64,000 nucleotides of DNA from contig NZ_FNFC01000002.1 of assembly GCF_900100385.1 (NCBI RefSeq), positions 254,876-318,875 on the forward strand, written 5' to 3'. This document shows, in pieces, positions 33,631-43,530 of the stretch. The stretch is from Halovenus aranensis. GTDB taxonomy: Archaea > Halobacteriota > Halobacteria > Halobacteriales > Haloarculaceae. The notes beneath the pieces were generated by a model, which did not search any database, was not told the origin of the DNA, and saw only the letters and a program-made list of their open reading frames with translations. The first letter of the stretch is position 1. Every line of letters starts with the position of its first letter. Made by a program: the position numbers and the translations under genes.

Positions 33631-34563
33631 ATGAAGCTCCGTAACGCACTCGCTGCGGCCGCTGGCACGGTCGGCGGGACGGCACTGGCCAACAGGCTAC
33701 TCGCCTCCCGTGCAGACGAGTTCGACACGCTGCTCGGCGGCGACCAGGGAACCTACCGCTGGCGCGGGTTCGATGTCGCCTACGCCGAACTCGGTGACCC
33801 CGAAGACGATGACATCATCCTCTTTCATGGCATCAGCGCGGCGTCCTCGAAACACGAGTTCGCCGGCGTCGCCGAGGCACTTGCCGACCAGTATCACGTC
33901 ATCGCCCCGGACCTGCCCGGATTCGGCCACTCCGACCGCCCACCGCTGCTGTACTCCGCATCACTGTACACCACGTTTGTCGCCGACGCAATCGAGGAGT
34001 TCGGCGAGGACCCGCTCGTCGTCGCCTCGGGACTGACCGGCAGCTACACCGCCAGCGCGGCCGAGTCAGCCGACATCGACGAACTGGTGTTGGTCTGTCC
34101 CACCGACAGTTCGATGGGTTCACGCCAGGTATGGCTGCGTGCCCTGGTGCGCTCGCCGGTTTTCGGACAGGGTCTGTTCAATCTCATGGTCAGCAAGCGC
34201 GGGCTGTCGTATTTCCAGTCGGACCACGGCTACTACGACATGGAGAAATACACCGACGAGGTTCGCGAGCACGAGTGGCAGGCCGCTCACCAGCCCGGAG
34301 CGAGGTTCGCGCCGGCGTCGTTCGTCAGTGGCTTTCTCGACCCGGATATCGACCTCGCCGACACCCTGTCGGCAGTCGACGTGCCGGTAACACTCGTCTG
34401 GGGGCGCAACAGCGACCTTCTCCCTCTCTCTCGCGGCCGGAGCCTCGCCGAAGCGGCTGATGCCGGACTGGCCGTTTTCGACCGCGCGAAACTCTTGCCA
34501 CACACCGAACATCCCGAGCAGTTCGTCGAGACTGTCACCGACGAGCAGCGGGCCGTCCAGTAG
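33631..34563 (+). CDS. Alpha/beta hydrolase-like protein, nucleophile replaced
   Basis: The 310-residue protein has an alpha/beta hydrolase fold: [22 protein letters not shown] (oxyanion strand), [15 protein letters not shown] and a C-terminal [11 protein letters not shown] with a candidate catalytic His. The nucleophile elbow reads ASGLTGSY where GxSxG is normal, so the Ser position appears to be Gly. The N-terminus is hydrophobic and short. It may be non-catalytic or use another residue. No operon partner is evident. A short promoter gap (41 bases) separates it from meaB. Confidence 0.75.
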   Translation: MKLRNALAAAAGTVGGTALANRLLASRADEFDTLLGGDQGTYRWRGFDVAYAELGDPEDDDIILFHGISAASSKHEFAGVAEALADQYHVIAPDLPGFGHSDRPPLLYSASLYTTFVADAIEEFGEDPLVVASGLTGSYTASAAESADIDELVLVCPTDSSMGSRQVWLRALVRSPVFGQGLFNLMVSKRGLSYFQSDHGYYDMEKYTDEVREHEWQAAHQPGARFAPASFVSGFLDPDIDLADTLSAVDVPVTLVWGRNSDLLPLSRGRSLAEAADAGLAVFDRAKLLPHTEHPEQFVETVTDEQRAVQ

Positions 34564-34612
34564 CTCCGGGTGACCACAACTATCTTGAATTTGGCGTCCA
34601 GTGTGGTACGTG

Positions 34613-37234
34613 ATGAGTGACGTGGACGACGCCGTCGAGTCGCTTCCATCCGGGCTGGCGGCGCTGTCCGACCCCGTGTTTCTGTTCGACCGAACTGGCA
34701 CTTTGCTCGACGCGAACGCGGCCGCACAGTCGCTTTGCGGTCCCAAAGAGGCCGTGGGCCGTTCCGCCCCAGACCTGTTCGACAGCGGAAGCGAAGCCCT
34801 GTGTAATGCAATAGACCAGACGCCAGAACGGACTGTCAGCGTGACACTCCGCGGAGGTGAGGGCACGGCGTGTCACCTCGAACTGTCGCTTTCCTCGCTG
34901 CCCGAACAGGGCGGGTGTGTCGTCGGCGTCGGCCGAGAGCGGTCCAGCCGGGCACCCGAACTCGAAAAGCGCGAGCGGGCGCTCCGCCGGGCTTACGAGA
35001 TTATCACAACCGCCGAAGCACCCTCCGACTCGACTATCGACGCCCTCCTGCAGGTCGTCCGGGAGACGCTCGGGACCGAGTTCGCAACGCTGTCGCGCAT
35101 CACGGACGGAGAGTACCATATCGAAGGGCTCGTCGGGCCTGACGGCGCGTCGACGGTCCAGCTCCCGAACGGCGAGACTATCGGCGAAGGCGATACGCTC
35201 CCCGTCGAAACGACGAACTGCGAGCAGGTCGTCGCCTCGGAGCAGACCCTCTCGTTTGGACACGTCGAGCGTGACGCACCTGAGTTAGCTGACCGGCCGG
35301 TCAACGCGGACATCGGCATCACCGCTTACGTCGGCGCGCCAGTAGTCGTCGACGACGACACGTACGGGACGTTCTGTTTCTACGATAGAGAGGGACGGAC
35401 AGACGGGTTCTCGGAGTGGGAAGTAACCTTCGTCGAGTTGCTCAGTAGTTGGGTGAGCAACCAACTCGAACGCGAAGAGCTGATGGAGCAACGGCGCGAC
35501 CGACAGCTCCAGTCGTTGCTCGAATACTCCTCGGACAGGCTGAGTGTCCTCGACGAAGACTGGAACTACACGTTCGTCAGCTCGGCTGCCGAAGTGCTGA
35601 CCGGACACGCGACTGACGAGTTGCTCGGCTCCTCCGGGCTCGAATACGTCCACCCCGACGACCGCGGGGCCGTCGAGGCGACGCTCGAAGAACTCCTCGA
35701 CAATCCGGATGAGACCTACACCTTCGAGTACCGCATCAGAACGGCCGACGACGAGTTTCGATGGGTCGAAGCACGAGGGACAAACAAGCTTCAGGACCCG
35801 GCTATCGAGGGTGTCGTCGTCAACGCCAGAGACATTACCGACCGCAAGCAACGCGAGCAGCAACTCAAAGAGGAACAGGCGTTCACAGAGAGCATCTTCG
35901 AAGCACTGCCGGACGTGCTGTATGCCTTCGACGAGGACGGTACGTTCCTCCGCTGGAACGGCCAGCTTTCGACGGTCACCGGCTACGACGACGAGGAGAT
36001 AGCGTCGATGCACCCGACAGATTTCATCGCCGAGGACGACCAGGATGCCGTTGTCGAGGCGATTTCGACGGTGTTCGTCAACGAGGAGCCAATTACTGTC
36101 GAAGCCGATTTCGTCACCAGCGACGGCGAGCGCATCCCCTACGAGTTCACCGGTGCGCAGATGAGCGACGAGAGCGGTGAGGCGCTCGGGCTGGTCGGTA
36201 TCGGGCGGGATATCTCGGAGCGAAAGGAGCGCCAGCGGCGGTTCGAGGCGGTGTTCAACAACACCTACCAGTTCACCGGACTGATGGACCCGGATGGGAC
36301 GTTACTCGAAGCCAACAGGACCGCCCTCGAGTTCGGCGGTCTCGACCGAACAGATGTCATCGGCACCAAGCTGTGGGATGTCTACTGGTTCCAGAGTACC
36401 GAGCAGGCCCGGGAGGTAGCCAAGGAGGCGGTCGAGACGGCCCAGTCCGGCAATTTCTACCGCAAGGAAGTCACCGTTCAGGGCGAAGCCGGAACCGAAG
36501 TCATCGACTTCTCTGTCCGCCCCGTCTTCGACGACGACGGCGAAGTATCACTGCTCATCCCGGAAGGGCGACAGATAACGGCACTCAAACGGCGCGAGCG
36601 TCACCTGGGCGTCCTCCATCGGTTCTTGCGGCACAACCTCCGAAACAAGATGACCGTTATCAACGGGACTGCGAGCCTGCTCGGTGACGAACTCGCCGAC
36701 ACTGACCTCGACGAGCACGTGACACAGATAGAGGGTGCGGCAGACGAACTCCTCGAGTTGAGCGAGACGGCAAACGAACTCTCTCGGACTGTTATCGACG
36801 CCGAGACCGACCCCGGCCCAGTCGACCTCGGCGACGTACTCCACCGGGTCGTCTCGTCGTACCCGGACGCGACAATCGACGTCCCGGACACCGAGCAGAC
36901 TGTCGTCGCCGACTGGCGACTCGACAACGTCTTCGAGCAACTCGTCGAGAACGCACTCGAACACACCGGGCCGGAAACGACCGTCGAGATTACAGTCGAC
37001 TCGCGGCCGGAGTTTGTCGCTGTCAGTGTCATCGACGACGGTCCCGGTGTCCCGGAGACAGAACTGACCGGTATCGTCAACGAGGAGCAACAGACCCAAC
37101 TGACACACGGCTCCGGGTTCGGACTCTGGCTGGTTCGGTCAGTCCTCGACGAGTACGGTGGAAATCTCGCGTACGAGCCAGCTCCCGGTGGCGGGAGTGT
37201 GTTTACCGTCGAACTGCCGGCTGTCTCGGCGTAG
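34613..37234 (+). CDS. Soluble multi-PAS/GAF sensor histidine kinase
   Basis: The 873-residue kinase has an N-terminal PAS (about 1-105), a GAF domain (about 140-285; ITAYVGAPVVVDDDTYGTFC) and three further PAS-like domains (about 305-660; YTFVSSAAEVLTG, VLYAFDEDGTFLRWNG, YQFTGLMDPDGTLLEANR). A phosphotransfer helix (RFLRHNLRNKMTVING, near 668) and an ATPase domain (ENALEHTGPETT, DDGPGVPE, GSGFGLWLV) complete it. No membrane segment is seen, so it senses an internal signal. No response regulator adjoins in the same direction. The ATG at 34613 is preferred to a GTG four codons upstream. Confidence 0.92.
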   Translation: MSDVDDAVESLPSGLAALSDPVFLFDRTGTLLDANAAAQSLCGPKEAVGRSAPDLFDSGSEALCNAIDQTPERTVSVTLRGGEGTACHLELSLSSLPEQGGCVVGVGRERSSRAPELEKRERALRRAYEIITTAEAPSDSTIDALLQVVRETLGTEFATLSRITDGEYHIEGLVGPDGASTVQLPNGETIGEGDTLPVETTNCEQVVASEQTLSFGHVERDAPELADRPVNADIGITAYVGAPVVVDDDTYGTFCFYDREGRTDGFSEWEVTFVELLSSWVSNQLEREELMEQRRDRQLQSLLEYSSDRLSVLDEDWNYTFVSSAAEVLTGHATDELLGSSGLEYVHPDDRGAVEATLEELLDNPDETYTFEYRIRTADDEFRWVEARGTNKLQDPAIEGVVVNARDITDRKQREQQLKEEQAFTESIFEALPDVLYAFDEDGTFLRWNGQLSTVTGYDDEEIASMHPTDFIAEDDQDAVVEAISTVFVNEEPITVEADFVTSDGERIPYEFTGAQMSDESGEALGLVGIGRDISERKERQRRFEAVFNNTYQFTGLMDPDGTLLEANRTALEFGGLDRTDVIGTKLWDVYWFQSTEQAREVAKEAVETAQSGNFYRKEVTVQGEAGTEVIDFSVRPVFDDDGEVSLLIPEGRQITALKRRERHLGVLHRFLRHNLRNKMTVINGTASLLGDELADTDLDEHVTQIEGAADELLELSETANELSRTVIDAETDPGPVDLGDVLHRVVSSYPDATIDVPDTEQTVVADWRLDNVFEQLVENALEHTGPETTVEITVDSRPEFVAVSVIDDGPGVPETELTGIVNEEQQTQLTHGSGFGLWLVRSVLDEYGGNLAYEPAPGGGSVFTVELPAVSA

Positions 37235-37239
37235 TAAGG

Positions 37240-37818
37240 TTATCTCGGCGTGGGCTCGGACGGCTCGAAGAACCGCTTCAGTTCGTCTGAGTCTAGGTCC
37301 GACACCAACTCCCCTGTCGCCGACTGCAACGCGTCGCGCCGCTCTAGCAGCGCCGCATACTCCTCGCTTTTGTCGAGTTGCTGACGTGGCTTTTGCTCTT
37401 CCAGCGTTGCTATCTTCCGGCTGACTCTGTAGAACTCCGTCAGGCGCCTGTCGAACTGTTCGAGGCCGACCAGTTTCTCGACGACTTCTCGAAGCGCCAC
37501 CTCGTCGACCGGCTTCGAAACGTAGTCATCGAAGGGCATGTCGGCGATGTCGAAGTCGGGGTCGACGGCAGTGACCAGCGCGACCTTGCAGTGGTACTCC
37601 TCGGCCCTGATTCGGTCGAGTACCGCCTCTCCCGAGAGTCCCGGCATGTGGCGGTCGAGCAAGACAACGTCGACGCTGTTGTCGATTCGGTCGAGGCCGT
37701 CCTGGCCGCTCGTCTCGGTCAGCACTTCGTAGTCGTCGAGCCACAGGTCGAAAGCCTGAACCACGCGCTTCTCGTCGTCAATCGCGAGTATCACCGGTCG
37801 GTCGTCGTCTGCTGTCAT
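37240..37818 (-). CDS. HalX-type response regulator
   Basis: The 192-residue protein has a receiver domain (residues about 8-122) with the acidic pair AIDDE, the phospho-acceptor Asp in DVVLLDRHMPGLSG and the conserved Lys in YVSKPVD. The C-terminal 70 residues (LTEFYRVSRKIATLEEQKPR...) form the helical HalX domain found in haloarchaeal regulators. It is the second gene of an operon with the PAS histidine kinase upstream, overlapping it by 4 bases, so the two form a cognate pair. HalX's output mechanism is not well known. Confidence 0.9.
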   Translation of the reverse strand: MTADDDRPVILAIDDEKRVVQAFDLWLDDYEVLTETSGQDGLDRIDNSVDVVLLDRHMPGLSGEAVLDRIRAEEYHCKVALVTAVDPDFDIADMPFDDYVSKPVDEVALREVVEKLVGLEQFDRRLTEFYRVSRKIATLEEQKPRQQLDKSEEYAALLERRDALQSATGELVSDLDSDELKRFFEPSEPTPR

Positions 37819-38873
37819 TGTGTTTCGACCTCGAACCGTGCTCCGCCCGCAGCGCCCGTCGTCGCCTCTATCGTCCAACTGTGAGCGTGAACGATGTCGT
37901 CGACGATGCTCAGGCCCAGGCCGGTGTTCGTCGTATCCGTGCTGTAACCGTGCTCGAACAGCCGTTCGGGGTCAGCATCCTCGAACCCGGGGCCGTCGTC
38001 TTCGAGGTAGAACCCCGTCTCCCCGAGTCCTCCGACACGAATCGTCACTGCCGGGCCGGCATGTTCGATTGCGTTCCGTATCAGGTTCTCAAACAGCGTC
38101 TTCAGCCGCTCCGGGTCGGTCGATACCGTCGGAAGCCGGTCCTCGGTCTGCAACGACGCTTCGTCAGTTCCCGCAATCGACCACGCCTCCTGCACCGCCG
38201 ATTCGAGTTCGACCGGCTCTGTCTCGCCGACAGTCTGTCCCTGCTTTGCAAGCGAGAGCACGTCCTCGATGAGTTCGTCCATTCGGTCGAAGATGGTGTC
38301 GAGTTCCTCCAGCGCCGCCTCGTCGCCGGCCTTTGCGACCGCGAGCGTCGCACGCGCCGTCTGGAGCGGGTTCCGCAGGTCGTGTGAGACGATGCTTGCG
38401 AACTCTTCGAGGCGCTCGTTTTGGCGCTGAAGGCTCTGTTCGTACTCGACGCGCTCTGTAATGTCGCGCATGATACCCGAAAATATCCGTTCACCTTCGT
38501 AGCTGTGTTCTTCGAACGTAATCGAGAGCGGCACCTCGTGGCCGTCGCTGTGTTGTGCCGGCAGTTCGATGTTGTTCCAGTCGAGGCTTCGCTCGCCGGT
38601 TTCGAGGTAGGCCTCGACCGCGCTGAAGTGCTCGTTCTGGAACCGGTCGGGCATTAATACGGTGAGTTTCTCGCCGACTAACTCCTCGGGCTCGTAACCA
38701 AAGACCCGCTTTACCGACCGGTTCGCGTACAGAATCGTGCTGTTCTCGTCGATAGAGATAATCGCGTCAGACCCGTTTTCGACTAGTGACCGAAAGAACT
38801 CGGTGTTCTGGATTGGTGCGTCGAGGTCGCCAGTCGAAAGACCACGCTCACCCGACGAGTTGGACGAAGCCAT
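37815..38873 (-). CDS. PAS sensor histidine kinase, partner of HalX regulator
   Basis: The 352-residue protein has one PAS domain (about 25-140; AIISIDENSTILYANRSVKR) and a classical HisKA phosphotransfer helix (SIVSHDLRNPLQTARATL). The ATPase domain shows NLIRNAIEHAG, EDDGPGF and GLGLSIV. It is soluble. It shares a 4-base overlap with the HalX response regulator gene, so both are expressed together. The ATG at 38873 is taken over a GTG two codons upstream. Confidence 0.92.
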   Translation of the reverse strand: MASSNSSGERGLSTGDLDAPIQNTEFFRSLVENGSDAIISIDENSTILYANRSVKRVFGYEPEELVGEKLTVLMPDRFQNEHFSAVEAYLETGERSLDWNNIELPAQHSDGHEVPLSITFEEHSYEGERIFSGIMRDITERVEYEQSLQRQNERLEEFASIVSHDLRNPLQTARATLAVAKAGDEAALEELDTIFDRMDELIEDVLSLAKQGQTVGETEPVELESAVQEAWSIAGTDEASLQTEDRLPTVSTDPERLKTLFENLIRNAIEHAGPAVTIRVGGLGETGFYLEDDGPGFEDADPERLFEHGYSTDTTNTGLGLSIVDDIVHAHSWTIEATTGAAGGARFEVETQ

Positions 38874-38950
38874 TACCACATAATTGGCATCGAGATACTA
38901 ATAGACGTGGGAACCTCTGTCACTTCCCGGCCACACGGAGCTACGACCGC

Positions 38951-40159
38951 CTACAGCCCGAATATCGGGACGAAACTGAACGTGAGAAACGAGCCTGTCG
39001 TCGCGAGGAGTGGGACGACGTTTTGCATGATAACGACCCTGGCGGTCGTCGACGGGTCGAACAACTCGCTCGCGGCGGGGATGTCCTCTGTCTCCTCCTC
39101 GCCGATAGAGGGGAGGTCTTCGCCCCCCTCGTCACCGGCGAGGGCACCGACAGAGGCCGCCGGCACGTCCTCACTTGGGATGTCGCTGACTCTCGTCGTC
39201 CGCGTAGCACGGCCCCAGCCGAGGCCGATGATGCTCATCGTCGCGATGATGACAAAACTTGCAGGAATACCGATTGCAGAAAGCAGCGTGACAATCGTCG
39301 CACTGACCGACGCCACGACGATAGATGCCGTCAGCGGGAGCGACGTGAGGTCGTTCCCCAGCGTGTCGAGTGTCCGGCGACCGATAGTGAACGCACCGAT
39401 GCCGACAGCTACCGAGCCGATGATGATGCCCCGGTTCATCTCCAGGTCGTTACTCCCCACGAGCGGCGCGATAGCGTTCGCGATGTTCGACGTTCCCGAG
39501 GAAAATGCCATCAGACAACCGATGAGAATCACTATCACGGTCCCGATGAACTCCCGTCGTGTCGTGTTCGGCCCTGGGACGACCCACGGAATTGCGCCTG
39601 ACCTGTCGAGTTCGACCAGCGGTCCGTCACTCTGGACGAGTGCGACACGCCGGTTGAGTCGGGCATAGAAGTACCGCCCGATGACGCCCGACACCCAGAA
39701 CGCGATGATAGGGGCGACGACCCACCAGGTCACAATCTGCCCCATCACCGTCCAGTTCAACTCACCGGCCGCAAGCGCGAGTCCGGAAATTGCGCCGACT
39801 GCGGTCATCGATGTCGAGGCCGGGACGCCCGCCGTATTCCCGATAAAGAGCGCACCGCCAATAAAGAACAATACCGTCACGTTCGTCTGCAGGGTGAATA
39901 TTGTCGTCGTGTACACCAGTTCCTCGCCGAGCGTGTCGACGACACGACGCCCGATACTGAACGCACCGACGAAAAAAAACGCGGCGAACAGACCGGCCGC
40001 AGATGCCTTCGAGAGCGCGTCCGAACCGACGGCTGGACCGAACGCTGGGCCGGTGGTCGACCCCCCAATGTTGTATCCAACAAACATGACGACCAGAATG
40101 CCAAGCCCGAGTAGAATGTCGCTCACAACGCTAGCAACTGGTGGCGCGCAATTAAACAT
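38951..40159 (-). CDS. Inorganic phosphate transporter (PiT family)
   Basis: The 402-residue membrane protein has the PiT duplication. VMFVGYNIGGSTTGPAFGPAVG in the first half and a matching SSGTSNIANAIAPLVG in the second, each beginning a helix bundle of several segments. It is a phosphate symporter (H+ or Na+). A long cytoplasmic acidic loop (about residues 335-375) precedes the last helices. No phoU-like gene is adjacent. The C-terminal end is hydrophobic. The start ATG is 14 residues before the first helix. Confidence 0.9.
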   Translation of the reverse strand: MFNCAPPVASVVSDILLGLGILVVMFVGYNIGGSTTGPAFGPAVGSDALSKASAAGLFAAFFFVGAFSIGRRVVDTLGEELVYTTTIFTLQTNVTVLFFIGGALFIGNTAGVPASTSMTAVGAISGLALAAGELNWTVMGQIVTWWVVAPIIAFWVSGVIGRYFYARLNRRVALVQSDGPLVELDRSGAIPWVVPGPNTTRREFIGTVIVILIGCLMAFSSGTSNIANAIAPLVGSNDLEMNRGIIIGSVAVGIGAFTIGRRTLDTLGNDLTSLPLTASIVVASVSATIVTLLSAIGIPASFVIIATMSIIGLGWGRATRTTRVSDIPSEDVPAASVGALAGDEGGEDLPSIGEEETEDIPAASELFDPSTTARVVIMQNVVPLLATTGSFLTFSFVPIFGL

Positions 40160-40269
40160 ACCGAGGTGACTCTATCGCCCTCGACGGTGTGTGACGGGCG
40201 ACAGACCCCTGACTGACGGGCGACTGACAGGGCACAACACCTTTGAGGATGCCAGCGAGAGTATCACCA

Positions 40270-41082
40270 ATGACCGGACTGGGTGACTTTTTCGACGACC
40301 TCGTCGAGGATATCGCTGCCGTCCTGTTGTTTACACAGGACAATTCGACTTACGGGCATTTCGCGGAGGCCGATGTCTCGACGGTTGTTGTGGCAAGTGA
40401 CAACGCTGTCGACGCCGACGAATTCGTCTCACTCCCGCTCGAGTTTACCGACGTGGAGGGGCGCATCCGGTTCGGGCTGGAGGGGGCACTCGACCAGGAG
40501 TTTGTCGAAGAGGGCGACGACGTACTCTGTCTCACGCAGTCGTTCGACGAGAACGACTTGGATACAATCGTCCGCATCCGCGCAGACGAGTTTACCAGAA
40601 CTGGACTCTACGACCTGTTCACGAATTCGCGACCGGACGCGGACGTGGTGCAGGACGTGCTGGAGGTGGCAATCGAGCTGGGCAAAAAAGGACAGAAAGG
40701 GAAACCGGTCGGCGCACTCTTTGTCGTCGGCGATGCCGGCAAAGTGATGAACAAGTCGCGGCCGCTCTCGTACAATCCCTTCGAGAAGTCCCACGTCCAC
40801 GTCGGCGACCCCATCGTCAACGTGATGCTCAAAGAGTTCTCGCGTCTCGACGGCGCGTTTGTCATATCTGACGGCGGAAAAATCGTCTCCGCGTACCGCT
40901 ATCTCGAACCCGACGCTGAGGGCATCGACATCCCGAAGGGACTCGGAACGAGGCACATGGCAGCAGCCGGCACCACGCGTGACACGAACGCTATCGCGGT
41001 CGTTCTCTCCGAAAGTGACGGGATGGTCCGGGCGTTCAAGGCCGGCGAAATCGTCCTCGAACTCGACCCGGAGGAGTACTAG
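40270..41082 (+). CDS. dacZ: Diadenylate cyclase (DacZ)
   Basis: The 270-residue protein has an N-terminal domain of about 120 residues and a C-terminal DAC (DisA_N) domain. The conserved motifs are [16 protein letters not shown] and [14 protein letters not shown], which hold the metal- and ATP-binding residues. It makes cyclic di-AMP from two ATP. Haloarchaeal DacZ is the cell's c-di-AMP synthase, and its level affects osmotic balance. The gene is followed without a gap by an MscS channel gene. The ATG at 40270 ([11 protein letters not shown]) is chosen because a short non-family stretch precedes it. Confidence 0.93.
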   Translation: MTGLGDFFDDLVEDIAAVLLFTQDNSTYGHFAEADVSTVVVASDNAVDADEFVSLPLEFTDVEGRIRFGLEGALDQEFVEEGDDVLCLTQSFDENDLDTIVRIRADEFTRTGLYDLFTNSRPDADVVQDVLEVAIELGKKGQKGKPVGALFVVGDAGKVMNKSRPLSYNPFEKSHVHVGDPIVNVMLKEFSRLDGAFVISDGGKIVSAYRYLEPDAEGIDIPKGLGTRHMAAAGTTRDTNAIAVVLSESDGMVRAFKAGEIVLELDPEEY

Positions 41083-41871
41083 ATGACGACGAACATCGCC
41101 GACTTCATCCGACAGGTGTTCTCGGCGGAGACTGCTTTTACCCTGGCTGTCGGTATCCTGATTATCGGGCTTGTCATCTCCTATCTCGTCTGGCGATGGA
41201 CACACCGATTGTTCGAGCAGACCGGTATCAACGACGCGGTCGAAGGGACATCCTTCGAGCGAACCGCACAGGGGATGGGAACGTCGACAGCGGGTATTAT
41301 CGGCCAGATTCTGGCAGTCTTTGTCTACGTGTTGACGGCTATCTTCGCGTTCAACGTGGCCCAGATTTTCGACACGGCGCTGTTCTGGACGCGAGTGACG
41401 AACTATCTACCCCGGCTGTTTATCGCGCTGGTTGCGATTATCGTCGGCCTGCTGGCCGGCGAGAAAGGCCAACTGCTCGTCCAGGAACGCCTGCAGTCTA
41501 TCAAACTGCCCGAAGTCGCTATCATCCCGACGCTGGTAAAATACAGCATCTACTACATCGCAGGCCTCATCGCGCTCGCACAGCTCGGTGTGGCCACCGC
41601 GGCGTTGCTGGTCTTGCTCGGGGCCTACGCCTTCGGCCTCGTCTTCCTGGGTGGACTCGCGTTCAAAGACCTGCTGGCGGCCGCGGCCGCTGGCATCTAT
41701 CTCCTCTTGAACGAACCGTACAGCATCGGTGACGAGGTTCGTATCGAGGGTACTCGGGGCATCGTCCAGGAGATGGACATGTTCGTCACACACGTCGAAA
41801 CCGACGGCAAGGAGTATATTTTCCCCAATCAGCAGATTCTCCGAGAAGGCGTGGTCCGAATTCGGGAATAA
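41083..41871 (+). CDS. MscS family mechanosensitive channel, following dacZ
   Basis: The 262-residue membrane protein has about four to five helices. Its later part has the MscS pore and beta-domain pattern: AYAFGLVFLGGLAFKDLLAAAAAGIYLLLNEPYSIGDEVRIEG, then a short beta domain ending with PNQQIL. It opens under membrane tension to release solutes during osmotic downshift. The start codon directly follows the dacZ stop (TAG-ATG), so the two are made from one mRNA. The C-terminal cytoplasmic domain is shorter than that of E. coli MscS. Confidence 0.88.
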   Translation: MTTNIADFIRQVFSAETAFTLAVGILIIGLVISYLVWRWTHRLFEQTGINDAVEGTSFERTAQGMGTSTAGIIGQILAVFVYVLTAIFAFNVAQIFDTALFWTRVTNYLPRLFIALVAIIVGLLAGEKGQLLVQERLQSIKLPEVAIIPTLVKYSIYYIAGLIALAQLGVATAALLVLLGAYAFGLVFLGGLAFKDLLAAAAAGIYLLLNEPYSIGDEVRIEGTRGIVQEMDMFVTHVETDGKEYIFPNQQILREGVVRIRE

Positions 41872-41916
41872 CGCCGGCAGGACACCGCTGTCTGCGGAAA
41901 ACGAGAAACGCGGTAA

Positions 41917-42234
41917 TCAGTTCGACTGCCCGTCTGCGTCCGTGTCGGTCGCCGTCTCCGTCCCGGTGGTCGGCTCTTCGTCGAGGTCCATGTACTCGTC
42001 GTCTTCCTCGTCGACATCCAGGTCGGCGTCGGGGTCGACTGCCTCTTCCATCTCCTGGAGTTCCTGCTCGACCTGCTGGCGACCCTTCTGGAATTCACCC
42101 ATCGCCTGACCGGTCGAGCGGGCGAGTTTCGGGATTTTGTTTGCCCCGAACAGGAGCACTGCAATCAGTAGGATGACGACCATTTCCATGCCGCCGGGCA
42201 CTGGGCCAAACAGCGGTACAAGTGTGCTTGCCAT
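41917..42234 (-). CDS. tatA: Twin-arginine translocase subunit TatA
   Basis: The 105-residue protein has a short N-terminal loop (PLFGPVPGG), one membrane helix (MVVILLIAVLLFGANKIP), the amphipathic helix ARSTGQAMGEFQKGRQQVEQEL and a long acidic tail, the standard TatA plan with the FG motif before the amphipathic helix. It forms the pore for folded Tat substrates, the main export route in haloarchaea. A TATA-like ACTATAAT lies about 28 bases before the ATG. It is convergent with the MscS channel gene and divergent from the peroxiredoxin gene. Confidence 0.93.
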   Translation of the reverse strand: MASTLVPLFGPVPGGMEMVVILLIAVLLFGANKIPKLARSTGQAMGEFQKGRQQVEQELQEMEEAVDPDADLDVDEEDDEYMDLDEEPTTGTETATDTDADGQSN

Positions 42235-42440
42235 TTCTACCTTCACGTTGCCAACTGCCGATTATAGTCTTTTTGCTCTGTTGAGCGTGGTGACGACTGT
42301 CGTCTTATCGTCGAAATTCGCCATTTTCCGGCATCTAGGGGCGCTAAAAAGTCTGTTTTGCCTCTTTATTCCGGTGTTTCTGCCGCAATCGGGCGAGCCG
42401 GAGACACAACGGATTTGAGCAGCGGGGTGTAACCGAGCGT

Positions 42441-42923
42441 ATGGTTTCGGAAGGCGACGATGCACCCGAGTTCACCGCACCGCTTGCAAACGGCGACACC
42501 GAGACGGTGACGCTCTCTGACCGACTCGACGACGCGCCAATCGTGCTCGCCTTCTTCCCGGGTGCGTTCACGAGCGTCTGCAGCCACGAGATGAGTACCT
42601 TCGAGGACCGCCTCGACGCGCTGACCGAACACGGCGCGACGCTGTTCGGCGTCAGCATCGACACGCCGTTCTCGCTCAACGAGTTCCGCGACGAACTGGG
42701 GCTCTCGTTCGGGCTGATTAGTGACACGAACCGCGACCTCGTCACTGCCTACGATGTCGCGACCGACTTCGCGGACATCGGCGTCGAAGATATTGCCGAG
42801 CGTGCTGTCTTCGTCGTGGATAGCGACGGCACGATAACGTACTCCTGGGTCGGCGAGAACGCGGGCGTCGAGCCCGACTACGACGAAGTCGAAGCCGCTG
42901 TCGAGCAGACTGCGACAAACTGA
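42441..42923 (+). CDS. Peroxiredoxin (AhpC/TSA-like)
   Basis: The 160-residue protein is a one-domain peroxiredoxin with IVLAFFPGAFTSVCSHEMSTF, in which Cys47 is the peroxidatic residue next to Thr/Ser and Pro, and the later LISDTNRDLVTAYDV and RAVFVVDSDGTI. It reduces hydroperoxides, with thiol reduction by thioredoxin or another donor. A resolving Cys is not seen elsewhere in the protein, so it is of the 1-Cys type. The promoter is the shared AT-rich region before tatA. Confidence 0.9.
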   Translation: MVSEGDDAPEFTAPLANGDTETVTLSDRLDDAPIVLAFFPGAFTSVCSHEMSTFEDRLDALTEHGATLFGVSIDTPFSLNEFRDELGLSFGLISDTNRDLVTAYDVATDFADIGVEDIAERAVFVVDSDGTITYSWVGENAGVEPDYDEVEAAVEQTATN

Positions 42924-42999
42924 GTGACACCGCAGATTCTGGAACCCGCTCGCGTTGCCGGAGCGAGGTGTTTATTTTTCGGGCCGTCGACCCACCGGT

Positions 43000-43479
43000 A
43001 TGGAGATTAAATCCCGACACCACCTTCGCTCGGACGCTATCAGCGAGATAGAGGAGGCCCTGGCCGAGAACCTCGGCGTCGACCTCTCGGCTGATACCGT
43101 CGAAAAAGTCGAGTTAACTAGCGACGAGTGGGACGTTGTCCTCGTCGACGGCGAACCACACGTCCTCTATCTGGACGGCCAGCCGTTCCTGACCGTCGAC
43201 GGCGCGAACGCCCACGAGCCGACCAGCCACATCGTCACCGTCGACACCGGCGCAATCCAGTTCGTCTCCGACGGGGCCGACGTGATGCGCCCCGGCATCG
43301 TCGAGGCCGACACAGCTATCGCCGAGGGCGATTTCGTTGTCATCAACGAGGAGGCTCACGGCAAGTTCCTCGCAGTCGGCGAGGCACTGGTCGACGGCGA
43401 CGAGATGAGCGGCCAGGAGGGCAGAGTTGTCGACTCTATCCATCACGTCGGCGACGACCTCTACGAATTCTCCCCGTGA
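43000..43479 (+). CDS. PUA domain RNA-binding protein (MCT-1/Tma20-like)
   Basis: The 159-residue protein begins MEIKSRHHLRSDAISEIEEAL, an N-terminal domain seen in archaeal relatives of MCT-1. It ends in a PUA domain (about residues 80-155: ADTAIAEGDFVVINEEAHGKFLAVG). PUA domains bind structured RNA; MCT-1 acts in translation re-initiation/ribosome recycling in eukaryotes. In archaea the role is inferred. A TATA-like TGTTTATTTTT lies 27 bases before the ATG, which points to a leaderless mRNA. Confidence 0.85.
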   Translation: MEIKSRHHLRSDAISEIEEALAENLGVDLSADTVEKVELTSDEWDVVLVDGEPHVLYLDGQPFLTVDGANAHEPTSHIVTVDTGAIQFVSDGADVMRPGIVEADTAIAEGDFVVINEEAHGKFLAVGEALVDGDEMSGQEGRVVDSIHHVGDDLYEFSP

Positions 43480-43530
43480 CTGGTCGCGTCTGACGTAAAG
43501 CCTAAGCACTCGCGGGTACGGCCACATTGT

